Shown here piece after piece: positions 8,059 to 17,130 of a stretch of DNA of 21,531 nucleotides. Source of the stretch: Grammothele lineata (Eukaryota > Basidiomycota > Agaricomycetes > Polyporales > Polyporaceae). Position 1 is the stretch's first letter. Each line of letters starts with the position of its first letter. The stretch lies in the NCBI GenBank assembly GCA_002150815.3, contig NDFF03000262.1, positions 1-21,531 of the forward strand. The letters are read 5' to 3'. The position numbers were made by a program, and so were the translations under genes. The notes under the pieces are model-generated. The model was given only the letters and a program-made list of their open reading frames with translations, was not told where the DNA came from and made no database searches.

Positions 8059-10868
8059 TGACTTCCGTTATCTGTAACAACTTGGTACACAGCCCCGTAG
8101 CGGCAGATGATCTGTTCCCAGAAAAACCTGGCAACTTCCCGTGATGTTGCATTGCGCAGTGCTTTTCCTTCTGTGACTCCTGACAGGTCATCTCTGCAGA
8201 CAATAATGCAATTATGCCCTCTGACGTTAGGCATATGCATCACGTCCATGTATACTTTGTGGAATACCCCTGCCGGTGTTGATATTGTCAGAGGTACCTC
8301 CACTTTCTTAACGCTTCGGATCTGGCATGTCCTACACGACCGCACATGTCGCCGGACATCTGCGTGATAGAACGGCCAGAAAAACCGTATCCTTACTGTT
8401 TCAAATGTAGCCTTCTCTCCTCGGTGCCCTAAATTGTCATGTGCATCTTGGAGTATTTGTTCTCTTTCCTCCAATTGAAACACAACTCTTACAGGCATCC
8501 TATGCGGGAACCGTCTATACATATACCCGTCTTTCACAAAGTACTGCTGGCACTTCCTTAGAAAGCGATATCTTGCTCCTGCACTTGGAAAGTCTGGCAC
8601 TTCTAGGGTCTCTAGGAAATGAAAAATCTTCCGTAGTGTAGCGTCTTGACTAGTCGTAGGTACAAGCATGACCTGAGCATCAGTGATGTTTTCACTCACA
8701 GTCAGGCTGTCGAATGTTTCCTTTGCCTCTGTTGGTGTTGCGCCAATGTAGAGAGCAACATTGTCTAACCATTCCTCTCCATCATCCTCCTCGACTTCCT
8801 CTCCTTCTGCGAGTGGTCGCCGAGAGAGGGCATCCGGACCTTTATGTCCCTCTGCTGGTACATGTAGCAATCTAAAGTCAAACATCAGGACTCCTTGAAT
8901 CCATCTGTTCATAGTTGCATTTGGCTGGAGGTCAGGTTCATTCAACATACCCTTGATATACTTCGCATCTACTTCTACGTGCAACGTCTTCACACCTACA
9001 ATATAGAGTCTCCACTTTCTCAAGGCTCGGTAGAGTCCATACAGCTCTAGTTTTGGTTGACTGTAATTGGCCTCTACTTCGTTGATAGGAAGAGATCCAT
9101 ATCGTGCTGGTCTCTTTCTTCCCTCATTGTCTAGCTGCGAGAGGATAAATCCTATAGCGTACTTGCTAGTGTCTACTGAAAGTACCACAGGATTTTCTGA
9201 AGTGTAATCTATCGGTCGTAACGCTGGTGCCGATGTGATTAGCTGCTTCAGTTCCTCAAACGCTGCCTCATGTCTCTCTGTCCATCGAAACTCTGCCCCT
9301 TTCAGAGTCAACTCCCGTAGTGGTTTCACCTTTAGAGAGAAATCCTGGATCCAAATGCGAACTGTTCCACATAGACCTATGAATCCCCTCACTTCTTTGA
9401 CGTTCTTTGGTGCTGGCCACTTAAGTACTTTATCTATCTTGTCATCTTCCGGTAGTCTCCCTTCTGGTGTACATTTCTGGCCTACTATAATCACTTCTGG
9501 CTTGCATACCTGAGCTTTCAAGCCTGAAAACGTGATCCCAGCATGTCCTACTCTGTGCAGAATCCTATGAACATCATTAGCGTGCTCCCAGATGAACCGT
9601 CTGATACCTGGGTTCTCGTTCAGTACTTCTGGTTGCCCGTTTCCATCTAGGTATTGAGTTGCTGGCCCTTTTATTGGCAGATCGTCTATAAACACGTTTG
9701 CTTTATCTGGTATCTCATCCTGCAATATAAAGGTCATACATGCCTGAAATTCAGCTGGTGAGTTAGTGAATCCCATAGGCATGGATGTCAGTCTCAATAA
9801 CCCTAGTGGTGACTGAAACGCAGTCATGTCCCGGCTCATTGGGTGCAACTTTCTTGCATCAAATGCCCAGAACAGGTCTAAGACGGTGTAGCATTGACGT
9901 CCAGCAAACGGTTCAATGAAGTCATCCATAATTGGCGGTAAGCCTGCATCGCGGATAGTGACTTTATTAAGCGGTTGCAAGTCATGGACTAACCTCAATT
10001 TCCCGTTCTTTTTCAGTACACAGAACCACTTAGACCTGTATGACGATTGGCATCGCTCATACACTCCCGCTTCCAGTTTTCCTTTCATTAGCTCGAATAC
10101 CTGTTCCTTGATTCCTGGAGGTATTGGGATACTCTTCTCCATCCATGGTATGTGTGGGATGGTTGGGATAATATATGGCGTAAAGTAATCATCCCGGAAA
10201 GTCCCTCTATCTCCTTCCTCAAAGGCTAGAACGTCCTGATTGATCAGAAAGACATGTCTAAACAGCTTAGCTTCTTCTGGCCATAGAAACCCGTCTTCAT
10301 TAATCTTCAGTCCGTCCATACGCTCTACAGTAAACCTCCCTGTAGGAATAAACTCCGGTGGGTGCTTTGGTAGCTCCTTTAGGTTATCAAGTACACCTGG
10401 GGGCATCTTACGGTACACCCTTGCATCCTCTGGAAATATCCCCGGTATTGGCTTCACTCTAATAGCGACAGGTTTATACTTCTTACTAATCAGCACATCT
10501 CCTTCTTCATCCATTTGAGCCCTTGTCCGGTGGCTCCCCTCCGTCTTCTTCGTCTTATCGAGTTCGGGTTGCGCAGGACCAAAGTCCTCTTTATCATAGG
10601 TGTCTCCACCTACGATATAGAAAACCGCGGGTCCTTTGCTAACTTGTTCCATTCTGTTGGTGTCGATCTTGGTGTCGGTGTCGGTGTCGGTCTTGATGTC
10701 TTGAGTCTTCATGTTGTGTCGAGTGTTGTATCTTACGCAAGTATTGATTGGCCAGTTTATCGTCATAGCTGGGACGGAGCTACAAACACCCTTTCTACAG
10801 GTGCTCATCGCCCCACAGTCAAGGAAAATAATCTGAACATGATTATTTTCCGCAACTATGTACTTCAT
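8031..10868 (-). CDS. pol: Ty3/gypsy Pol: reverse transcriptase, RNase H and integrase N-terminal half
   Basis: This 945-aa ORF copies element RNA into DNA and starts the integrase. RT spans about residues 255-465, with catalytic D331 (in LDLFWAFD) and the F-I-D395-D396 box in place of the usual YxDD. RNase H spans about 555-690 with D566, E608, D634 and D679. The integrase zinc-binding domain is H810-x4-H815 with C845-x2-C848. The integrase core begins with D875 and D933 (VTDNGS). The order RT-RH-IN marks Ty3/gypsy rather than copia. The frame ends 12 residues after D933 because of a frameshift; the rest of integrase continues in another frame at 8058-7162. No protease lies in this ORF. The first ATG is 1 nt after the stop of the small basic ORF upstream; residues 53 and 73 are alternative starts. 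A (GGTGTC)n run encodes the TDTDTD stretch at 61-66. Confidence 0.93.
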   Translation of the reverse strand: MKYIVAENNHVQIIFLDCGAMSTCRKGVCSSVPAMTINWPINTCVRYNTRHNMKTQDIKTDTDTDTKIDTNRMEQVSKGPAVFYIVGGDTYDKEDFGPAQPELDKTKKTEGSHRTRAQMDEEGDVLISKKYKPVAIRVKPIPGIFPEDARVYRKMPPGVLDNLKELPKHPPEFIPTGRFTVERMDGLKINEDGFLWPEEAKLFRHVFLINQDVLAFEEGDRGTFRDDYFTPYIIPTIPHIPWMEKSIPIPPGIKEQVFELMKGKLEAGVYERCQSSYRSKWFCVLKKNGKLRLVHDLQPLNKVTIRDAGLPPIMDDFIEPFAGRQCYTVLDLFWAFDARKLHPMSRDMTAFQSPLGLLRLTSMPMGFTNSPAEFQACMTFILQDEIPDKANVFIDDLPIKGPATQYLDGNGQPEVLNENPGIRRFIWEHANDVHRILHRVGHAGITFSGLKAQVCKPEVIIVGQKCTPEGRLPEDDKIDKVLKWPAPKNVKEVRGFIGLCGTVRIWIQDFSLKVKPLRELTLKGAEFRWTERHEAAFEELKQLITSAPALRPIDYTSENPVVLSVDTSKYAIGFILSQLDNEGRKRPARYGSLPINEVEANYSQPKLELYGLYRALRKWRLYIVGVKTLHVEVDAKYIKGMLNEPDLQPNATMNRWIQGVLMFDFRLLHVPAEGHKGPDALSRRPLAEGEEVEEDDGEEWLDNVALYIGATPTEAKETFDSLTVSENITDAQVMLVPTTSQDATLRKIFHFLETLEVPDFPSAGARYRFLRKCQQYFVKDGYMYRRFPHRMPVRVVFQLEEREQILQDAHDNLGHRGEKATFETVRIRFFWPFYHADVRRHVRSCRTCQIRSVKKVEVPLTISTPAGVFHKVYMDVMHMPNVRGHNCIIVCRDDLSGVTEGKALRNATSREVARFFWEQIICRYGAVYQVVTDNGSQRQKERLSC
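10671..10691. repeat. GGTGTC microsatellite within pol
   Basis: Three and a half copies of a six-base unit encode the alternating Thr-Asp stretch near residue 61 of the pol ORF. This is a likely site of length variation between copies. Confidence 0.8.
10809..10821 (-). repeat. 13-mer TGACTGTGGGGCG, copy at the start of pol
   Basis: An exact copy in the same orientation lies about 47 bp inside the first-ATG version of pol, in front of the later Met codons. If the motif is a transcript or element boundary, pol may really begin at residue 53 or 73. Confidence 0.6.
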
Positions 10869-10869
10869 C

Positions 10870-11178
10870 TTAACTTCTATCGTAGTCTAGCTCAGGTTTT
10901 GGTTCCGGATGCAGCAGCATCCCTCTCCTTGTATCCTGACCAAACATACTCCTTCTAGCCTCGGCTTGGTCTCTTCTCGTCCTACTCTTAGCCCTAGCTA
11001 TCATCCCCTCTATCACCTTTCTTCTCGGTCTCACTTTTATCTTAGCACTTCCGGCTTGGTCACTTTTGGGTTTTGTGTCCTTGCCTTTCATGCGTAGTAT
11101 GCTAGCTACCTTCCTCCGCCGCTTACCATCTTGGTCTTCAATGCCTTGGAGGATGGCTTCTAACTCAGGGTTCTTCAT
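10870..11178 (-). CDS. Small basic ORF directly upstream of pol, 102 aa
   Basis: The frame is open from 11220. I choose the ATG at 11178 because a TATA-like run (11219-11228) lies about 40 bp upstream, which would put the ATG at 11220 outside the transcript. The product is rich in Lys and Arg (for example KRRRKVASILRMKGKDTKPK) with no recognised domain; a nucleic-acid-binding role is a guess. Its stop codon is followed by one base and then the first ATG of pol (TAA-G-ATG). Pol could therefore be expressed by reinitiation, by a +1 shift inside the overlap of about 17 nt, or by a splice joining the two. It occupies the slot where gag would sit in a normal element but has no capsid domain or zinc knuckle. 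Confidence 0.6.
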   Translation of the reverse strand: MKNPELEAILQGIEDQDGKRRRKVASILRMKGKDTKPKSDQAGSAKIKVRPRRKVIEGMIARAKSRTRRDQAEARRSMFGQDTRRGMLLHPEPKPELDYDRS

Positions 11179-11218
11179 GGTGTAGTGCTGCTGCAGACCG
11201 CTCGCAGCACTCACACAC

Positions 11219-11430
11219 ATATATATATCTTTTCGACTGAGGGCCCGGACAATCTTGGTAAGTTCTAGATAGTTCTGTCTACCTCAGAACTCCCTGACTC
11301 ATCATGACTCACTCTGTCTAGAACATTCCAGGACTTGCCGGATCATTCCAGAAAGTCCCAGGTCAGTTGTTCACTCATCTGGACCTTTCTTCGCATTTTC
11401 TAGCAGTTTTTGGAGCATTCCAGACTCATT
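11219..11430 (-). promoter_or_regulatory. Promoter of the small ORF and pol: TATA, two TGACTCA sites, HSE-like units
   Basis: An ATATATATAT run (11219-11228) lies about 40 bp before the ATG at 11178. Upstream on the minus strand are TGACTCA at 11295-11301 and 11305-11311, GAAcaTTC at 11321-11328 and TTCcaGAA at 11346-11353. More loosely spaced TTC/GAA units run to about 11430. The composition matches the gag and 287-aa ORF promoters, though the sequences do not align end to end. Transcription would start near 11190. Confidence 0.55.
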
Positions 11431-12644
11431 CTGGGTTATAGCTGGTGTCTGTATGTACGTATAGTCACTAGCCAATATTCCCGTATTTCTACTGATTTTT
11501 CTTGATTTTTCCCAGCCTTTACGGAGCCGAGAAACACTTGTTAGAGCCTTGTAGGAGCATTAGAGGCCGCAGAGCGCCGGTACACAGTCACGTGCATGAC
11601 GTGTCTCGGTTGAGGCGCGCGCGCGCTCGGTTTCTTGAGTTCTCCGGGCATCCGGACTTGCTAGGCGCCGCCGGGCCATGTTTCCCGGTCCGGAGCGCTT
11701 GGCAGGTCTTTGAAGCGCCCGGGGACAGTCGCCCGAGGTCACCGAGGCAGCCCAGGCCCGTGCGAGCGTTCCGGTTCGTAGTCTCCGATCCGGTATGCTC
11801 GTGCCGGTCCTGCAGGCGCTGGCGGCCTGGGCACGTGCTGCGGTCTGTCCGCGGCACAGGCCCAAGTCTTCCCGCGTCTATTCTTGCGCCACCGCGTGCC
11901 TCACGCGTCGTCGGCTGTCCGCTCTCTCACTTTCCCACTGTCGCGCTCTCCCTCTTGCTCGTCCTCCTCGCTCGCTCGCTCGCTCTGCCCGTCTCGCGCC
12001 GCGTTGTACGCGCGCTCTCTCCTCTTCGGTCTCAGCAACGCCGGCCCCGTCGTCCAGGCCATCTTTGACGATCCCTGGACGCGGGAGGGGCGGTGAACGC
12101 TTACGTTCGCCTGCTCTGGAACCTCTGCGCGCACGCCTCAGTCCCCTCATCGCTCGTCCACGCTCGTCCTCCGCCCTCACCTCGCGCGACGTCCCTCAAG
12201 CTCTCGCGATCGCCCGTCCCTGCTCGAGGCACACCGCGCCGCAAGTCTGCGCGCTGCCGCTTCTTCCCCATCGGTCCCGGTATGTCCGCGGTAGCTCCGC
12301 GCTTCCGTGCTCTCTGCCCCTACCTCAACATGTCCCGCGATCTCGGAGATGCCGCCGGAGGAGCTGGATACTTGGCACGGACACTTGCGCGAGCACCCGG
12401 TACGTATTCCGATTCCTACTCTCGTCGCTGAACAACTTTTGTACAGAAATGAACTCCGGGTCAAGCTTAACTCCCCGAGAAAATACCAAGTCCGTCAGTC
12501 GAGACGTGTAACAAAGGTGCGTAGTCCGTCTCTTCTACGTTATAGTCCTTTTCCCCCCACACGCGCGAGTGTCCTTGCCCGCTCTTGGGCTGGGCGAGGT
12601 CCTCGCTCGCGTGGTAGCCATCGTCCATTCCCCGTACCTCGCGT
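11431..12644. other. GC-rich stretch without a supported gene
   Basis: Several frames are open on both strands, as expected from high G+C, but none is convincing. A minus-strand frame at 12467-12655 reads fairly well and could be a further exon of the 264-aa gene. A plus-strand intron signal at 12395-12441 (GTACGT, GCTGAAC, TACAG) joins short open frames. A (GCTC)n microsatellite lies at 11967-11986. Confidence 0.4.
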
Positions 12645-13488
12645 TCAAGCCGCACTCCCCGCTCGTCCTTCCTTCTCGCTCGTACGCCTCCGTTCCACCC
12701 GCGCGAGTATCTTCGGAGGGATACGACCCCTCCGTGTCCACTTCGCGCGCCATCCCTTCAGCGTACGACTGATTCCGTCCGTATTGGGGACCCGTCGCAG
12801 CCTGTTCGCCGTTGCCGCTAACGCCTGCCTCAGTTCTAGGAGCGTCTCGCGTCCAAGCTCGTCAAGCCACGAAAGGTCGCGGCCAAAGCGCGCCTTCCGT
12901 CGTATCTCATCCGTCACGATCCGCGGGTCGTCCTTGGGCGAGGGCCTGAGGACGTCTCCGTCAGCCGTTCCAACATAAGGTGAGTACGACTTACTCTTCT
13001 TTTCCTTTCCCCTTCGCGCTCGCGCTGCCAGAGCTCGAGGAGCCTTGCTCTTCGCTGCCTCTGGCGGTGCTCGCGCCATCGTCTCCACGCGCGGCGGAGG
13101 CTGGCAAGTAGATCACGCCCGTCTCTTCGGGGGTGGACGCGATCAACTGCAGCTTCCGCCCGATCTCCAGCCATGCCTCGAACGCGTATCTCTGAGCGAA
13201 CACGAGGTCCTCGAGTTCCCTCAGAAATAGCGTATCCTCCCAGAACCATCCGCTCTTCATCAGGCTCCCGTGCAAGATTCGCAGCCCCTCGTCCGTCATC
13301 GTGTGCGGGGATGCGCAGAGGAGGCAGTCGCACTCCCCGTCGATGGTCCTTCGGCGCGTCCGGCATACGAGACAGAGGCAGCGGCCTCTCGTGTCGTACG
13401 CCCGGCGTTTCCAAGGTTCCATCGCGGTCGGTTGTCGTTGTTGGGGTCGTGCTTGAGGGGCGCGGGGGTGTTCGCGCTTTGCGGACAT
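12645..13488 (-). CDS. Spliced unknown gene with paired CxCxxC motifs, 264 aa
   Basis: Exons are 13488-12995 and 12945-12645. The 49-nt intron has donor GTAAGT, branch GGCTGACGG and acceptor CTCAG. The total of 795 nt is exactly 265 codons. Near the N-terminus is a cysteine cluster, C37-x-C39-x2-C42 and C53-x-C55-x2-C58 followed by H62, which could bind zinc. Helical regions follow (LFLRELEDLVFAQRYAFEAWLEIG), then a Gly/Ser/Lys linker spanning the intron and a helical, basic C-terminal part (LSWLDELGRETLLELRQAL; TLKGWRAKWTRR). No known domain is assigned. The start could instead be Met23. A further intron near the 3' end (GTACGAG near 12690) cannot be excluded, nor can upstream exons in 13595-13831, where the minus strand also reads plausibly. 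It lies about 500 bp downstream of the 409-aa gene, same strand. Confidence 0.55.
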
Positions 13489-13981
13489 CCTCGCGCTCCT
13501 CCTCCTTCTTATGCTCTATCGTCCGCTGGCCAGAGGGGCCTCGCCATGTCCCGCATGAGGCACGACGAGCCTTCTCAGGTACATTCTTGCAAGTTCAGAT
13601 CTTCCGGGCGAACTGCGCGGACGCGTTCGTCCCGCGTTCGTCATAGCTTCCTTTTACTTTCTCATGTTTTTTCTTTCGTGCACACGCTGACCATACTTCT
13701 TTCATTCTAGACTTTTTCCTGCTCGTTCCTGAGCATCGCGCACACACGCGCAACTCTTCTAGGCTCCCGGAAGGCGTGCCGTCGGGCCGCTGTACGTTTC
13801 GTCTAAGCAGGTGAGCCCTGCGCTTTTCCATTCGACTATCGTACAGCTAGCTAACTTCTTCTACAGTGCCCCCCCCCGGATTTGTTATCTACAGGACAAA
13901 ATCAAGAACGAACTGTTACTCGAGGTATGTAGAGTCGTTTTCTTTTCCGTATCAGTGGTAAGCATAGTTTGTGTCCGCTAG

Positions 13982-15317
13982 TTAGTCTGACTCATCCATC
14001 GCAGCATCTTCCTCGACATCCGACTCGTCGACGATCTCGACGGGTCCACAGTCGATGATCATCGGGAATTCGCCGTCCTCGTGAGTGTGCGGCGTCTCCC
14101 CGTACCCTAATCCTTCACTAACAGCGCGCCGCAGGGAGCGCAGCACGCTCTTGAGATACCGCCTCTCGTTCCGCGACCAGAGACTGGGGCGGACCGGGAG
14201 GAGGTTCTCAAGCGCTGCCCGCTCGACTGTACGGAGCGCGAGCCCGGGGTGGTCCTCGATGACCATCCCGCGCCGCCTCTGCTTCTTCTCTCGCATCGGG
14301 ACTAAAGGTACGTCGTGTCAGTTCGTTTCGGACATCTCGAGGCGCGCAAGTACATACTAGGGTCCTCTCGGTATGTCTTGCGTGGCTCGGGACGTGGTCG
14401 CAGGTTGTAGGGCCCGGTAGGAGCCAGGATGGCCGCGACTGTGGGCGGGGCGGCCTCGGCCTCGTCCATAGTCGTGCCCTCCAGCTCGTCCGTTTGCTCG
14501 TTCGTAAGGGCGGTCGCGTCGGGCGCGGCGGGCACCGTACTGAGGTCGGTGGCGTTCGTCGGGGGCGGCGCGGCTGATCCTGTCGATGAGCGGGCTTCGC
14601 TCCCGTCGGGGAGCGTTGCCCAGCCTCCTACTTCCTCGATCACTTCTTCCGCGGTACGCTCCAGCGCGTTCTTCAGTAGTACTAACTTCGCTAAACTTTT
14701 TCAGTGCTCTAAAACAAACAGTTGGCCGAAGACGACTTACTCAAGTCCTGCGTGGTCACCTCGGGCGGCGTCACGCTGCGTCTCAAGCTCGAAATCGTCG
14801 GCGGAATCGGCGGCGGCGGCAAGACTGATGGAAACGGGGTCGGAGGACGCGCCGGGAGCTCGTGTGTCACGGACGCGATAGTCCGCGGCGGAGACTCTCC
14901 GGTACGTTCTCTTTCTCCATCTCCAGAAGCCTGGCGAGAAAGCGGTCCAGCGAGTCGGAGGGCGTCCGTCCGTGGAAGGGTCGGCGGCGGGAGGATTGCG
15001 GGCGGCGGCGTGCGGTACTCGGCACCGGCGGGCTCGAAGACGAGCACACCGTTGCCAAGGCGCGCGCTGCCGTTGCTGACGACGGCCAGGTTTCCGAGGG
15101 CGTAGAGGTCCGCAGGCGTCCTGTAGTCCCAGAACGTCGGGAACCCCTCGATCTTGTAGGCGTGTTCAGCGGCGATGTACGGCGGCGGGACCTGGCGAGT
15201 GCGCTGGGCGAAGTTGGGGTCGAGGAAGTCGAGAATGGCGTGGAAGCGTCGGGGATTGGCGGGTGGAAGAGGAACTCCATTGGTGGGGAGGAGGTTGGGG
15301 AGGTTGGGCTGCTGCAT
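13982..15317 (-). CDS. Spliced unknown gene, 409 aa (three exons)
   Basis: Exons are 15317-14741, 14690-14358 and 14301-13982. Intron 1 (50 nt) runs GTAAGT to TTTAG. Intron 2 (56 nt) runs GTATGT to TTTAG with a CTGAC branch site. The spliced length is 1230 nt, exactly 410 codons, and both joins keep frame. The N-terminal 100 residues look folded (FHAILDFLDPNF; IEGFPTFWDYRTPADLYALG). A proline-rich stretch follows (about 105-185), then a helix-like LVLLKNALERTAEEVIEEV, an Ala/Pro/Thr linker with PYNLRPR near 286-292, a basic helical region (SRNERRYLKSVLRSLRRAV) and an acidic C-terminus. I recognise no family. Another frame around 14950-14880 also reads well, so a further small intron in exon 1 is possible. 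The coding strand matches gag and pol. Confidence 0.6.
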
Positions 15318-15581
15318 GTTGGCTGCCCTTCCTCCTCGTCCTCCTCTGGCTTTTATTCCTCTTCGTTCGTGCTGACGCGTCCCCTTCGTTGTCCACAGAT
15401 GTTTTTCTTCAAGTCTTCTCGTCCTCGCGCACCCTCTGCGTGCTGGCTAGGCTCGTCGTTCGTACTCACTGGTCAGTCCTTGTCGCCCTCGTCTGGTACG
15501 TCGTTTCTTTGCAATTCTCTCGCGTTTTCCATTTCAGTGCCTCTTTCTCATGCTAACTAACGTCTCGTCGCTTCTAGTTTC

Positions 15582-16603
15582 CTGCGCGCGGTCTCGTACC
15601 GTGCGCGCTTCAGTTCTTTCAGCCTCGTCGCGCGTCGCGCGGCTTCTTTGTCGCGTGGGGACTGCGCGTTCCTCCAGCGCGCGCGTCATCGCGTGTGCTG
15701 CGCTCAGGTACTGTCGGTCCCCCTGTTTGCTTTCCTGTTGTTCTCTGTGTGCTTCTCTGCTAACGTTTCTTCTCCGGTGTTCTAGGTGCCGTGGGCTTCG
15801 CGGGGAACGCATCGGTCCCCCGCGCGCGACTCATCATCGCGGGGCGCGGTACCTAGATGATCATGCGCAGCTCCCCGAGAGCTGTGCTTCTTTCTGACTT
15901 CTTTCTTTTCCAGAAACCTCCTCCCGTCTTTGGGAGGAAGTCTCCATTCGGTACGTTTTCCTTACCCGGTTGTTCGTTCACTGAGCCGCTCACAGGTTTC
16001 TTTTCGAGCACATGTGTCTTGCGCCTTCGCAAGACATTCTATTGTTCTCGAGCTACCTAGTAAGTACATGTAGTCCTACGGTATGACGTATACTAACCCG
16101 GATCCTTCTCTTCCATTTCAGCCCACTCGAGTCCCGTCTCGCCCGTCTTAGCGCGAGAGCACAGGGCGGCTCAGGGCGAGGGTAGTCCCCTCGTCCTGCG
16201 TCACTCTTGCTCGGCATCTCCCGTGGCTTCCATAGGTGCGTTCTCCGGTTCAGTCTCCTTATTCGTCATCTCGTCCGGGCGGTTCGAGGCCGCGCGAGAT
16301 GAAATCTCGCCCGTTCCCGGCCTGCTCGGTCCCGTCTCTGTCTGCGGCACCCAGCGCGCGCTGTGTCTGCGGCGCGCGTCGTGCGCTGCATCCTTCCCGT
16401 AAGTTCTAGCGTTTCTAGGTGCGTCACTCTCAACGTGTCGCGCAACGCGTACTCGATTGCTTACTAACTCTTGCTGACTCACACGCTCATTCACTTCAGG
16501 TTCTCGTCCGAGTCGGGCCGGCATGGCTCAAATCTTGGGGCGCGATGCCCAAGACGCGGCCACACCCGCCATCGGGTGTTCTCCTGTCGCGTCCGAGTCA
16601 TGG
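15582..16603 (+). other. Possible antisense spliced transcript, five consecutive intron signals
   Basis: The plus strand shows five candidate introns in a row: 15708-15785 (GTACTG, TGCTAAC, TTCTAG), 15849-15913 (GTACCT, TTTCTGAC, TTCCAG), 15951-15995 (GTACGT, CACTGAG, CACAG), 16060-16121 (GTAAGT, TATACTAAC, TTTCAG) and 16399-16499 (GTAAGT, TACTAAC/GCTGACTC, CTTCAG). One reading frame stays open when the exons are joined in phase. The predicted peptide is Ser/Arg/Ala-rich with few acidic residues, which is what the antisense of a GC-rich coding strand tends to give. I therefore do not call it a CDS. It could be a spliced long non-coding or antisense RNA. Confidence 0.3.
16201..16524 (-). CDS. 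Possible exon or ORF with acidic C-terminus, uncertain
   Basis: An open frame of about 107 codons ends in a Glu/Asn/Pro-rich acidic tail (DEMTNKETEPENAPMEATGD), similar in style to the tails of neighbouring minus-strand genes. Its first half is an arginine-rich, less convincing sequence that overlaps strong plus-strand intron signals (16399-16499). It may be the last exon of a minus-strand gene, or antisense noise opposite a plus-strand transcript. Confidence 0.25.
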   Translation of the reverse strand: MPARLGREPEVNERVSQQELVSNRVRVARHVESDAPRNARTYGKDAAHDARRRHSARWVPQTETGPSRPGTGEISSRAASNRPDEMTNKETEPENAPMEATGDAEQE

Positions 16604-16756
16604 TAAGTCTTTTCTTCTTTTCCCCAGGCTACTGTCTGCTGCGAGGGAGTTGGGAGCCCTAACACGGCTCGCTCTCGTCCCCGCGAGCTCAGTAGCCAAT
16701 GTCGAAACTTTCTCATCCATTTTTCTAGCGGAATTGTCGAGTGCGGCGATATCAAC
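16528..16756 (-). CDS. Possible small spliced gene or 3' exons on the minus strand
   Basis: After an acceptor-like CTGAGGCGGGCAG, a frame opens at 16756 and reads as a helical segment (MDEKVSTLATELAG, Met at 16720). A 48-nt intron (GTAGCC donor, TGAC branch, CGACAG acceptor) would join it in frame to a last exon ending at a stop at 16528. The product would be under 70 residues unless there are upstream exons. The plus strand is also open here, so this is one of two competing models. No function is suggested. Confidence 0.25.
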
Positions 16757-16875
16757 CTGCCCGCCTCAGCCGTGAGGCGTGCACGCGTCGTATTCTCTGT
16801 CGGTCTCGACTGGTACGCCTCCGCTATTTTCTTTTCTCCTCGTCTGGGGTTCTTTGGTGCACGCATGTCGTAGAT

Positions 16876-17130
16876 AGTCCTTACGGCACTTAGCTACCCC
16901 ATCCCATGTATACCGTACTTGTAGCCACTAATGTCCAAATCAAAAACCCGTTCTCTATCTACTGTGTCGTATAAAATGTCTGAAACGCAATATCTATCTG
17001 ACTACTCAAAGTGTTCCATGTCCGAATGCAACGCTGACTCAAAATCCTGAAACTAATTCAACTAACTAACTGTCTGTGGTATGTTCTGGAGAGTTCTGAT
17101 GGTCCGCATGGCGCTTTTGACCAGTACTTT
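16876..17130. other. AT-richer spacer downstream of the 287-aa ORF
   Basis: About 250 bases separate the stop of the 287-aa ORF from the GC-rich block. Composition drops back to that of gag and pol. I see no ORF, strong hairpin or polyadenylation hexamer. Confidence 0.5.

Noticed and set aside
11502..12511. Long plus-strand ORFs in the GC-rich block
   Set aside because: Arg/Ser/Pro-rich translations on both strands with no domain or consistent splicing; typical of high-GC antisense frames.
16604..16628. A 25-nt plus-strand intron GTAAGT...CCCCAG joining two open frames
   Set aside because: Too short for a fungal spliceosomal intron. The downstream frame (to TAG at 16873) is noted but not called.
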